Below are positions 1 to 5,382 of a DNA stretch of 6,706 nucleotides, piece after piece (the stretch's first letter is position 1; each line of letters starts with the position of its first letter). The notes beneath the pieces were generated by a model. That model was not told where the DNA came from. It searched no databases and worked only from the letters and a program-made list of their open reading frames with translations. Source of the DNA: JBMSHD01 sp049416425 (lineage in GTDB: Bacteria; Pseudomonadota; Gammaproteobacteria; Francisellales; Francisellaceae); contig JBMSHD010000113.1 of the NCBI GenBank assembly GCA_049416425.1, positions 1-6,706 of the forward strand. The letters run 5' to 3'. Both the position numbers and the translations under genes were made by a program.

Positions 1-1
1 A

Positions 2-76
2 AAAGAGTATTTTGATGAACATTTAATCAATAATTTACCAACTTGGGTATCGAATTGGCAATTAATTTTTGAATGA
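2..76 (+). CDS. 3' end of an unidentified plus-strand gene (partial)
   Basis: The only plus-strand frame open from the window edge reads 24 codons and stops at TGA (74-76). The other two plus frames stop within the first 30 or so bases. The peptide, ending in NLPTWVSNWQLIFE, mixes acidic, aromatic and hydrophobic residues as a real C-terminus would, but it is too short to assign a family. It converges on the recombinase gene, leaving a 30-nt gap with no visible hairpin terminator. It could be chance, because the stretch is short. Confidence 0.4.
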   Translation, partial: KEYFDEHLINNLPTWVSNWQLIFE

Positions 77-106
77 CAGGACTAACAGGAGCATTTGAAC
101 AAAAAC

Positions 107-724
107 TTACGGTTTCATTCCGAGAACCTGTCTGCCATACTCCCGAAGCTCCCCATCAGGACTGACATAACGATAAAGCGTTTGCCTGGATATTTTAAGT
201 TCTCTGCATAACTCACTGACATTTGTATCTCTACTTTTCATGGCGGATTCTGCCAGACGTACCTGGGCTTTGGTAAGTTGAAATTTACGTCCACCTTTTT
301 TACCTCTTGCTCGAGCAGACTGCAAACCTGCTATTGTTCTTTCACGTATAAGTTCACGCTCATATTCAGCAAGTGTTGAGAAAATACCAAACAACATCAT
401 GCCTGTAGAGGTTGTCGTATCAATGTTAGCGCCTTGTCCTTGCAGAACACGTAATCCTATTCCTCTTTTATTTAGCCGATCAACCATGCTAACAAGATGT
501 TTAAGACTCCTACCAAGGCGGTCAAGCTTCCACACGACTAGCGTATCGCCCTCTCTCAGAGCTTTGAGGCAGCTTTCAAGTTCAGGTCTATCCGTAAGTT
601 TTCCTGATAATTTTTCTTGATAAATCTGAGCTTCTTTAACACCTGATTGAATTAGGGCATCGACCTGCAAATCCAAAGACTGACTTCCATCAGCCTTTGA
701 AATACGAGCATATCCAATCAACAT
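107..724 (-). CDS. Serine recombinase, resolvase/invertase family
   Basis: A 205-residue small serine recombinase of the Tn3-resolvase/Hin-Pin type, which cuts and religates DNA at two sites through a phosphoserine link. The N-terminal catalytic domain (about 1-140) has GYARIS, with the likely nucleophile Ser9 and Arg7. Arg46 sits in the RPELE segment, and KLDRLGRS (66-73) supplies Asp68, Arg69 and Arg72. A long helix (AEYERELIRERT, 119-130) leads to a basic hinge and a C-terminal helix-turn-helix at about 150-187 (LKISRQTLYRY). Every expected catalytic residue and the full family length are present, so it appears intact. The ATG lies inside the end of the upstream RhuM/Fic gene (7-nt overlap), with AAGG 8 nt before it, which implies translational coupling. 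Sequence alone does not separate resolvase, invertase or transposition-helper roles. No crossover sites were recognised next to it. Confidence 0.93.
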   Translation of the reverse strand: MLIGYARISKADGSQSLDLQVDALIQSGVKEAQIYQEKLSGKLTDRPELESCLKALREGDTLVVWKLDRLGRSLKHLVSMVDRLNKRGIGLRVLQGQGANIDTTTSTGMMLFGIFSTLAEYERELIRERTIAGLQSARARGKKGGRKFQLTKAQVRLAESAMKSRDTNVSELCRELKISRQTLYRYVSPDGELREYGRQVLGMKP

Positions 725-1707
725 GAGATACCCTTGCTTTCACTACCAATTAAATTAGTAATGAGCTTAACCATTAAATCTTTCTGATCAGGATTACTTT
801 CAGCCGTCAGCAATGCCAAAGCCACCATGCCATTTTCGTTTAAACCAAAATCAATACCTTGCAGGCTTAAGTATGCGATAAAGATTAGACAGGCAATGCG
901 CTTGTTCCCATCAGTAAAGGGGTGGTCTTTGATAATAAAGTAAAGTAAGTTTGCAGCCTTCTCTTCAATGCTGGTGTAGAGTAATTCGCCGCCAAACGTT
1001 TGCTCTATATTCCCTAGAATTCCAGCCAGTCCATGATTGCGATCATTGCCAAACAGCGAGCTTGCCTCTCCTTTCTCGATTAAATTTTCCTTGAGCATTG
1101 AGATTGCAGTGGAAGCCTGTTCATAAGTTAACTCATTATGCGGTTGGTGCTCTGATTGTGCTAACATTAATTGATCTTCATCATAAGCAAGCAATACTCT
1201 CCACGACTTGGCATATTCCGTCACAATTCGAAGCGCATCTTTTCCTATGTCAGTGACAAGATCATAATTCAATAAGGTCTGTTGAATGAGAGAAAGTGAT
1301 TGCTCAAGATCTTTAAAGCCATTTTCGGCCAGGCGCTTTTGGTTCAATGTATAGCCTTTAATGACGTGGTCACGCAAGACTTTGGTGGCCCATATTCTAA
1401 ATTGAGTGCCTTCTTTTGATTTAACTCGATAACCAACGGAGATGATGACATCAAGGTTATATTGGGAAGTCGTATACTCTTTGCCATCTTGAGCAGTTAT
1501 CCGGGATTTCCGGATAACTGAATTTTGATCAAGCTCGCCTTCTTTGAAAATATTCATTATGTGTTCAGAAATAGTCCGAACATTTTTAGAAAACAAAGAA
1601 GACATTTGCTGCTGGGTAAGCCAGACAGTCTCATGATCTAATGAGACTTGCAGATCAACATCTCCTTCTTGTGATTGATAGATAACAATATTACTCTGTT
1701 TAGTCAC
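718..1707 (-). CDS. RhuM/Fic-DOC family protein
   Basis: A 329-residue protein with an N-terminal RhuM-type region (about 8-130, including VWLTQQQMSSLF and the YNLDVIISVGYRV segment) and a C-terminal Fic/DOC domain (about 215-315). The Fic motif HPFTDGNKR (262-270) is intact, with catalytic His262, Asp266 and the GNKR phosphate-binding loop. Fic/DOC enzymes transfer nucleotide or phosphate groups to protein hydroxyls. RhuM proteins were first noted on Salmonella pathogenicity island 3 and lack a settled function. The start is GTG, supported by AAGGA 6-9 nt upstream. An SMLKEN segment (203-208) fits the (S/T)xxxE(G/N) Fic-inhibition motif. The gene is first in an operon with the serine recombinase. 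No separate antitoxin gene is visible. Its location beside a tRNA and IS debris suggests horizontal acquisition. Family assignment is firm; toxin or effector activity is inference. Confidence 0.92.
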   Translation of the reverse strand: MTKQSNIVIYQSQEGDVDLQVSLDHETVWLTQQQMSSLFSKNVRTISEHIMNIFKEGELDQNSVIRKSRITAQDGKEYTTSQYNLDVIISVGYRVKSKEGTQFRIWATKVLRDHVIKGYTLNQKRLAENGFKDLEQSLSLIQQTLLNYDLVTDIGKDALRIVTEYAKSWRVLLAYDEDQLMLAQSEHQPHNELTYEQASTAISMLKENLIEKGEASSLFGNDRNHGLAGILGNIEQTFGGELLYTSIEEKAANLLYFIIKDHPFTDGNKRIACLIFIAYLSLQGIDFGLNENGMVALALLTAESNPDQKDLMVKLITNLIGSESKGISC

Positions 1708-1731
1708 TTATTTTCCTTGTTTCTGATTCAC

Positions 1732-1743
1732 AAACGATCGTTT
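1732..1743. promoter_or_regulatory. 12-bp perfect palindrome, possible operator
   Basis: AAACGATCGTTT is a perfect palindrome lying 25 nt upstream of the RhuM/Fic start codon, downstream of the proposed promoter. Its place in the leader would suit a dimeric repressor, perhaps autoregulation by the operon as in many toxin-antitoxin loci. No binding protein can be assigned from sequence. Confidence 0.3.
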
Positions 1744-1773
1744 ATGTTACAACCTCATAAAACACCTGTTTTT

Positions 1774-1802
1774 AAGGTAAATTATGTTTCATATATTGTC
1801 AA
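1774..1802 (-). promoter_or_regulatory. Candidate sigma70 promoter for the RhuM/Fic-recombinase operon
   Basis: On the minus strand a perfect -35 box TTGACA (1797-1802) is followed after 17 nt by TACCTT (1774-1779). The second box matches the -10 consensus at only three positions, though these include the first A and last T. It would place transcription start near 1767 and give a leader of about 60 nt holding the 1732-1743 palindrome. Confidence 0.4.
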
Positions 1803-1887
1803 GTATTCTACGTTGCAATAAGATGTACCATTAGTCACCGTCAACTTAATTTCCCAAAGGCTTAAGTATTTTGTATACTAGTCTTAA

Positions 1888-2082
1888 CATTTACTACCGG
1901 TATCTTACCTCTATGTTGCTCCCAATCGGCTCAAGCAGAATTTTCAGGCGCTAAGCGCAAATCAAAAATGGGTGACTGACATCACCTATATTCCCACGGC
2001 AGAAGGCTGGCTTTATTTGTGTGTTGTCATCGATCTGTTTTCGCGCATGGTGATTGGCTTGTCAATTCATCAATCGATATGA
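1888..2082 (+). pseudogene. IS3-family transposase (OrfB) fragment
   Basis: One plus frame reads APNRLKQNF, then NQKWVTDITYIPTAEGWLYL and VVIDLFSRMVIG, which is the start of the IS3-family OrfB integrase core (rve fold), including the first catalytic Asp in VTDITYI. It has no N-terminal HTH_21 region, and the remaining DDE residues (HSDRG and the distal Glu) are missing. A stop lies just upstream (1885-1887) and TGA closes it at 2080-2082, immediately after homology fades. The usual LPVAPN junction seems interrupted by five residues (SYLYV). It is a dead remnant of about 65 codons, with no terminal inverted repeats or partner OrfA visible. It marks past IS insertion beside the tRNA-Val gene. 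Confidence 0.85.
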
Positions 2083-2211
2083 ATTTAGGAGGGATGTTTG
2101 ATCAGGCACAGCAACACTTTTGGAGCACTACCTCAGAGTTTTTATTTTAAAAAAATAGAGTAATTCTGGACTTATCGTTTTTGATCTAACTCTTGTTAAT
2201 AAGGCGTTGCG
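2083..2211. other. Gene-free spacer between IS remnant and tRNA-Val
   Basis: AT-rich sequence without a credible reading frame. Read in the tRNA-Val direction it has a run of seven T at about 2148-2154, preceded by a weak 5-bp AGAGT/ACTCT pairing across a long loop. This might help termination of tRNA-Val but is not a convincing intrinsic terminator. An island attachment core would be expected at the tRNA 3' end, but no second copy of the tRNA tail occurs in the window. Confidence 0.4.
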
Positions 2212-2288
2212 TGGTGGTCGCTACTGGATTCGAACCAGTGACCCCTACCATGTCAAGGTAGTACTCTAACCAACTGAGCTAAGCGACC
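2212..2288 (-). tRNA. tRNA-Val(GAC)
   Basis: A complete 77-nt cloverleaf including the encoded CCA. The acceptor GGTCGCT pairs perfectly with AGCGACC, with discriminator A. The D-arm is GCTC...GAGT. The anticodon stem CTACC/GGTAG encloses the loop TTGACAT, giving anticodon GAC, which reads GUC and GUU valine codons. The T-arm is ACTGG-TTCGAAT-CCAGT. The 3' end faces the accessory genes at 1-2211, the orientation expected when a mobile element has integrated at a tRNA 3' end. Confidence 0.97.
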
Positions 2289-2300
2289 CAACGAGAAATG

Positions 2301-2328
2301 ATTATAAGAGTTCGACAGAATTATTCAA
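2301..2328 (-). promoter_or_regulatory. tRNA-Val promoter
   Basis: On the minus strand TTGAAT (-35, 2323-2328) is followed after 16 nt by a perfect TATAAT (-10, 2301-2306). It lies 12 nt before the mature tRNA 5' end, so transcription would start a few bases upstream of the tRNA. Confidence 0.65.
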
Positions 2329-2464
2329 GCCTTTTTTCACGGTTTTTGCGATTTTTCTTGTATTTGCATGTCGTACGATCAAGACTGAATATTATTAAGG
2401 CAGCCTATGATTAAGGATCGTGCGCAAAATAACTTCCCATATATCCGCCGTGAAACCTTGTTTC

Positions 2465-2528
2465 CCGTCATTGCCGCGACTGGCGGCAATCTACGTGGCC
2501 AGTGTAACATTGGCAATGCTACTGACGG
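2465..2528. repeat. Nested palindrome (potential cruciform)
   Basis: Three nested arms face each other: CCGTCA (2465-2470) with TGACGG (2523-2528), TTGCC (2471-2475) with GGCAA (2512-2516), and ACTGGC (2479-2484) with GCCAGT (2498-2503). A competing local hairpin, TTGCCGC/GCGGCAA with a 5-nt loop, lies at 2471-2489. This is intergenic REP-like structure. Its last arm is also the first six bases of the 131-bp repeat that follows. No coding gene is supported in 2289-2657. Confidence 0.55.
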
Positions 2529-2653
2529 CTTTTGCCTAAGCACATACGATCTTTGCCACTCTCACGATGATCACATGGATCATCGCCAAGCGATGATGAC
2601 GACTGTTTTATCTGACCAATTTTTGCACAGATAAGGCGATTTATTTCAGACAC
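2523..2653 (+). repeat. 131-bp dispersed palindromic repeat, copy A
   Basis: This copy aligns gaplessly with the reverse complement of 6169-6299, with 108 of 131 positions identical by hand count. Blocks 2531-2557, 2566-2602 and 2639-2653 are perfect matches. Divergence falls in 2558-2565 and 2603-2638. Two overlapping hairpins share one arm: GATGATC/GATCATC (2566-2572 with 2578-2584) and ATCATCGC/GCGATGAT (2579-2586 with 2590-2597). The outer 9-bp stem present in copy B is broken here. The element ends 4 nt beyond the stop codon of the M15 peptidase gene. Confidence 0.9.
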
Positions 2654-2657
2654 GTTC

Positions 2658-3170
2658 CTAAACGCGGTAACACCAGTGCCATGGCTCGTAGATATAGCCA
2701 TCGCTATTGCCACGTGGATAGCTCAGATAAAACCGAAATTTTTCGGCATTATCACAAAGCCATCTAAATGCCGCCGTGTTTTCAAATTCCTCATTGAGCA
2801 CGTCGACCTCCTCTTTCGAGGTCAGATCCAAAGCACATCCGGTGTGATGTTCGCTGAAGCCTGGAAGCGCCACCACTTTTTTGATCTCATCGATGGCATC
2901 GCCTTTAGCCAGTTTCTTTTCAATCAACCCGGCTTGATAGTCATAACTACGAAAGGCAGACACCACCTCGATAAAAACAGCTTCTTTCTGTGCCTCGCTG
3001 CATAGGGCAAAAAAGGCATCTCTGGCTTTTTTCAATAAATAATAATCTCGCCCAAACACATCTGTGCCGGCAAGCACCAATAAATCGCTATCTGCCTGCT
3101 GAAATACTTTATGATGCTCTTTTGGCATGTCCATGCCAAGCCTGTGATAGATTTCGTTTAGTTTATTCAT
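2658..3170 (-). CDS. VanY-type M15 peptidase (D-Ala-D-Ala carboxypeptidase family)
   Basis: A 170-residue protein with the zinc signature of M15B D,D-/L,D-carboxypeptidases, which trim peptidoglycan stem peptides. SEHHTGCALD (106-115) provides the SxHxxGxAxD motif, with His108 and Asp115 as zinc ligands. EPWHW (162-166) supplies catalytic Glu162 and the third ligand His165. SAFRSYDYQ (71-79) is the usual substrate-side arginine segment. Unlike many VanY proteins, it has no hydrophobic N-terminal signal or membrane helix. The ATG has AAGG 8 nt upstream (AAGGCGG). It lies 30 nt after the lipoprotein gene and shares its frame, so it is probably the second gene of that operon. It stops five residues after the zinc His, 4 nt before repeat copy A. 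The metallopeptidase family is secure; substrate and cell location are not. Confidence 0.9.
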   Translation of the reverse strand: MNKLNEIYHRLGMDMPKEHHKVFQQADSDLLVLAGTDVFGRDYYLLKKARDAFFALCSEAQKEAVFIEVVSAFRSYDYQAGLIEKKLAKGDAIDEIKKVVALPGFSEHHTGCALDLTSKEEVDVLNEEFENTAAFRWLCDNAEKFRFYLSYPRGNSDGYIYEPWHWCYRV

Positions 3171-3200
3171 ATTAGCCGCCTTCGGATTTGCTGAGTATGC

Positions 3201-3782
3201 TCAACCTTTTTTTAAAAACAACCTTGCCGTCAGTTTATTCATGGCTTCACCTAAAAGCTCATCAGGATTCTTTTCAAATCCTGGCATCACGGAACTTATG
3301 CTCTTGATTTCAACCTGATCCAATAACTGATTGGTAATAAGATCGTAGATTTTCAAGTCCAAAACCACCTTATCTGGCACACCGGTAAACATGGTATAGC
3401 TGTCTGTCCAGGATTTCAAATGCGGCAGGATAAAATACTGATATCCCTCACTTCGTGCCTGCATGTAAGCGCTTCTGGCATGCTGATAGCTTTTTGCCGG
3501 CATCATTTTAGAAAAATAAGGTGACAATGAAGTCGTTATGACATTCAGCACCTCCGCCCCACTACCTTCATAATAATGGTAATCATCGGCGCCATCATTT
3601 GGGTAGGCGATATACACCGAGCTATCAGGCGCGATTTTTATCGCCTGCCCGCCCACAAAATGGATATTTTCATCCTGTTTTGCCACCGTATCGGCCATCG
3701 TATTGTTGATATTTTCGGGCTGTGTGGCGCAACCACTAAGCATTAATACAACCAGAAGCATCATCCAATTTTTATGACTCAT
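3201..3782 (-). CDS. DUF4823-type lipoprotein
   Basis: A 193-residue lipoprotein. A short basic start (MSHKNW) leads into a hydrophobic stretch and the lipobox LSGC, with Cys18 as the lipidation and signal peptidase II site. The +2 residue is Ala, not Asp, so outer-membrane sorting is expected. The mature part (VYIAYPNDGADDYHYYEGSG, a central YQYFILPHLKSWTD, then a conserved-looking PDKVVLDLKIYDL) resembles DUF4823 lipoproteins, whose role is unknown. I chose ATG at 3780-3782; an in-frame TTG two codons earlier is possible. Neither start has a strong Shine-Dalgarno. A good promoter lies about 30-60 nt upstream. The M15 peptidase follows in the same frame, suggesting a shared envelope task. 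Lipoprotein nature is clear; the family call is from memory of its pattern. Confidence 0.85.
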   Translation of the reverse strand: MSHKNWMMLLVVLMLSGCATQPENINNTMADTVAKQDENIHFVGGQAIKIAPDSSVYIAYPNDGADDYHYYEGSGAEVLNVITTSLSPYFSKMMPAKSYQHARSAYMQARSEGYQYFILPHLKSWTDSYTMFTGVPDKVVLDLKIYDLITNQLLDQVEIKSISSVMPGFEKNPDELLGEAMNKLTARLFLKKG

Positions 3783-3815
3783 CAACAAAGATCAAGATAG
3801 AATAACAGTGAAAAA

Positions 3816-3844
3816 AGTATACCGAAAAACACCATCAACACCAA
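3816..3844 (-). promoter_or_regulatory. Promoter of the lipoprotein-M15 operon
   Basis: On the minus strand TTGGTG (-35, 3839-3844), a 17-nt spacer and TATACT (-10, 3816-3821) form a good sigma70 match. Start near 3808 would leave a leader of about 25 nt before the ATG at 3782. It sits in the gap after the transporter stop, consistent with a new transcription unit. Confidence 0.55.
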
Positions 3845-3916
3845 GCTTTACGGCAGAAATATCTGATCAAAACCCAGGCCATAAAAGAGAAGTTAACAGC
3901 CAAAAACGCCAAATGA

Positions 3917-4792
3917 TCAGCGTCTGAAAAACAGCTTGATTATCGGCTCAACGGCGATGGATAAAAGAATAAGAAAACAGGCCACCATCATGTTCCATGT
4001 CAATCTGTCATTTAAAAAAACCACTCCCAACAAACTGCCGAACAAAGGCACCAGATAGTTTGAAAATGAACTAAAGGCCGCACCGGCTGATTTAATCAAT
4101 GTCACGTAAAGCACATAGACCACACCGGAGCAAAACACCCCCAACAAAATAGTATTCACAAAAGGCCAAAGCTGATAATGAAAATGAAGCAAATTCCCCT
4201 GAAATAGATTGATCAAAGCCAAAAGCAGTGTGCCGATACAAAATGCATCTCGAGACAAGGTAAAGGAATTCTCTTTGGGCATGCTTTTTATGATAATCAA
4301 AGCCTGCGCAAAAGAGCAGGCACCTATGAGTACCGCAAATTTGCCCCAGAAACCATCACCTAAACCATCCTCTATCAAATCGGGAAACACCAGCATTAAA
4401 AGGCCTGTAAAACCAATGATCACCCCCAGAAATTTCGCCATGCTGCTCTTTTCAACTTTTGTGATCAAAACCATAACCAGAGCGAAAAAAGGAATCGTTC
4501 CCATTAAAATGGCCGCCATGGAAACGGAGATATATTGCTGTCCCCACATCACCAGCGTAAATGGAATCACCACCTCCAAGATGGCGATGAAGACCACTTT
4601 CAACCATTCATAAAACGTACGTTTATATCGTTTTCGGCGTACAAAAAAGCAGAATATGATCAAAAAAAGACTGGCATAAAAGGTTCGAAGCAAAGCCAGT
4701 TGTTCTGGTGAATAAACATGAAGCCCCGAGTTGATAAAAACAAACTGAGATCCCCAGATAATACCGATTGCAAGCAACAAAATATAATTCAT
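3917..4792 (-). CDS. DMT-superfamily (EamA) transporter
   Basis: A 291-residue, highly hydrophobic protein with about ten membrane helices arranged as two EamA repeats (roughly 1-135 and 145-288). The first helix carries the typical IIWGSQFVF pattern. The end of the second repeat has a loop rich in small residues (SAGAAFSSFSNYLVPLFGSLLG) before a final helix and a basic FFRR tail, suggesting a cytoplasmic C-terminus. Members export or exchange metabolites such as amino acids or nucleotide derivatives, but the substrate cannot be read here. The ATG is 12 nt after the greA stop codon with no separate promoter and little Shine-Dalgarno, so it is probably cotranscribed and partly coupled to greA. 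The length is normal and the frame intact. Confidence 0.92.
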   Translation of the reverse strand: MNYILLLAIGIIWGSQFVFINSGLHVYSPEQLALLRTFYASLFLIIFCFFVRRKRYKRTFYEWLKVVFIAILEVVIPFTLVMWGQQYISVSMAAILMGTIPFFALVMVLITKVEKSSMAKFLGVIIGFTGLLMLVFPDLIEDGLGDGFWGKFAVLIGACSFAQALIIIKSMPKENSFTLSRDAFCIGTLLLALINLFQGNLLHFHYQLWPFVNTILLGVFCSGVVYVLYVTLIKSAGAAFSSFSNYLVPLFGSLLGVVFLNDRLTWNMMVACFLILLSIAVEPIIKLFFRR

Positions 4793-4804
4793 AAATTAAC
4801 CGGA

Positions 4805-5284
4805 CTACAGATACTCAACGTTCATGATTTCATAGTCGATCATACCGCCGGGGGTTTTTACGGATACCTCATCGCCTTCTTCCTTACCAACCAGTGCTCT
4901 GGATATCGGCGAGCTTACCGAAATTCGATTCAGCTTCACATCCGCCTCATCATCACCAACGATCTGGTAGACCGTCTCTTGTTCATTATCGAGATTGAAA
5001 AGCGTTACCGTGGCGCCAAAGATAACCTTGCCGTTATTGGTCAAGCGCGTCACATCGATAATCTGAGCATTGGCAAGCTTGTGCTCTATCTCCTTGATAC
5101 GCCCTTCGATAAAGGCCTGCTGTTCTCTGGCGGCATGATATTCGGCATTTTCTTTCAAATCACCATGCTCCCGGGCTTCAGCAATGGCAGCAATCACTTT
5201 TGGTCTTTTCACGCTCTTTAAGTCTTTCAACTCTTCTTTTAGTCTCGCCTCTCCGCGGACAGTCATTGGAATTCGCTGTGTCAT
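4805..5284 (-). CDS. greA: Transcription elongation factor GreA
   Basis: A 159-residue GreA. It enters the RNA polymerase secondary channel and stimulates cleavage of backtracked transcripts. The N-terminal coiled coil (about 1-76) carries the diagnostic AEAREHGDLKENAEYHAARE segment with tip acids Asp42 and Glu45 (Asp41 and Glu44 in E. coli). The C-terminal FKBP-like domain (about 82-159) includes FGATVT, the IVGDDEAD segment, SPISRALVGKEEGD and KTPGG. GAGG lies 8 nt before the ATG at 5282-5284; a nearby ATG at 5286-5288 is out of frame. It has its own extended -10 promoter and the EamA transporter follows it. It is not beside carB, a common partner in gammaproteobacteria, whose absence here may reflect local rearrangement. 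Confidence 0.98.
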   Translation of the reverse strand: MTQRIPMTVRGEARLKEELKDLKSVKRPKVIAAIAEAREHGDLKENAEYHAAREQQAFIEGRIKEIEHKLANAQIIDVTRLTNNGKVIFGATVTLFNLDNEQETVYQIVGDDEADVKLNRISVSSPISRALVGKEEGDEVSVKTPGGMIDYEIMNVEYL

Positions 5285-5323
5285 TCATTAAACCTCAATT
5301 TTAACTGACGATCGAAACCGTGA

Positions 5324-5332
5324 ATTATACCA
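5324..5332 (-). promoter_or_regulatory. greA promoter (extended -10)
   Basis: On the minus strand TGGTATAAT contains a perfect TATAAT (5324-5329) with the TGn extension, which can stand in for the poor -35 region upstream. Transcription would begin near 5317, about 33 nt before the greA ATG. Confidence 0.65.
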
Positions 5333-5382
5333 AATTTATGTGATAAACCGCCATGCCTTTGTCGTTGTTTTTCACTCCTGAC

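Noticed and set aside
2407..2634. Plus-strand 75-codon frame with AAGG 6 nt before its ATG
   Set aside because: It runs through the nested palindrome and repeat copy A, has no recognisable family pattern and lacks a convincing promoter. Its composition is explained by the repeats.
2407..2653. CRISPR-like array formed by repeated palindromes
   Set aside because: There are no regularly spaced direct repeats with unique spacers, and no cas genes in the window.
2519..2713. Minus-strand 64-codon frame across repeat copy A
   Set aside because: Its start lies in the antisense-frame overlap with the M15 3' end, and the second repeat copy has an in-frame stop. Kept only as a question in the findings.
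4209..4613. Plus-strand 134-codon frame opposite the EamA transporter
   Set aside because: It is antisense to a clear membrane protein gene, basic and low in complexity, without a ribosome binding site or known motifs.
4718..5221. Plus-strand 167-codon frame opposite greA
   Set aside because: It is antisense to a strongly conserved gene. The open frame follows from greA codon usage.
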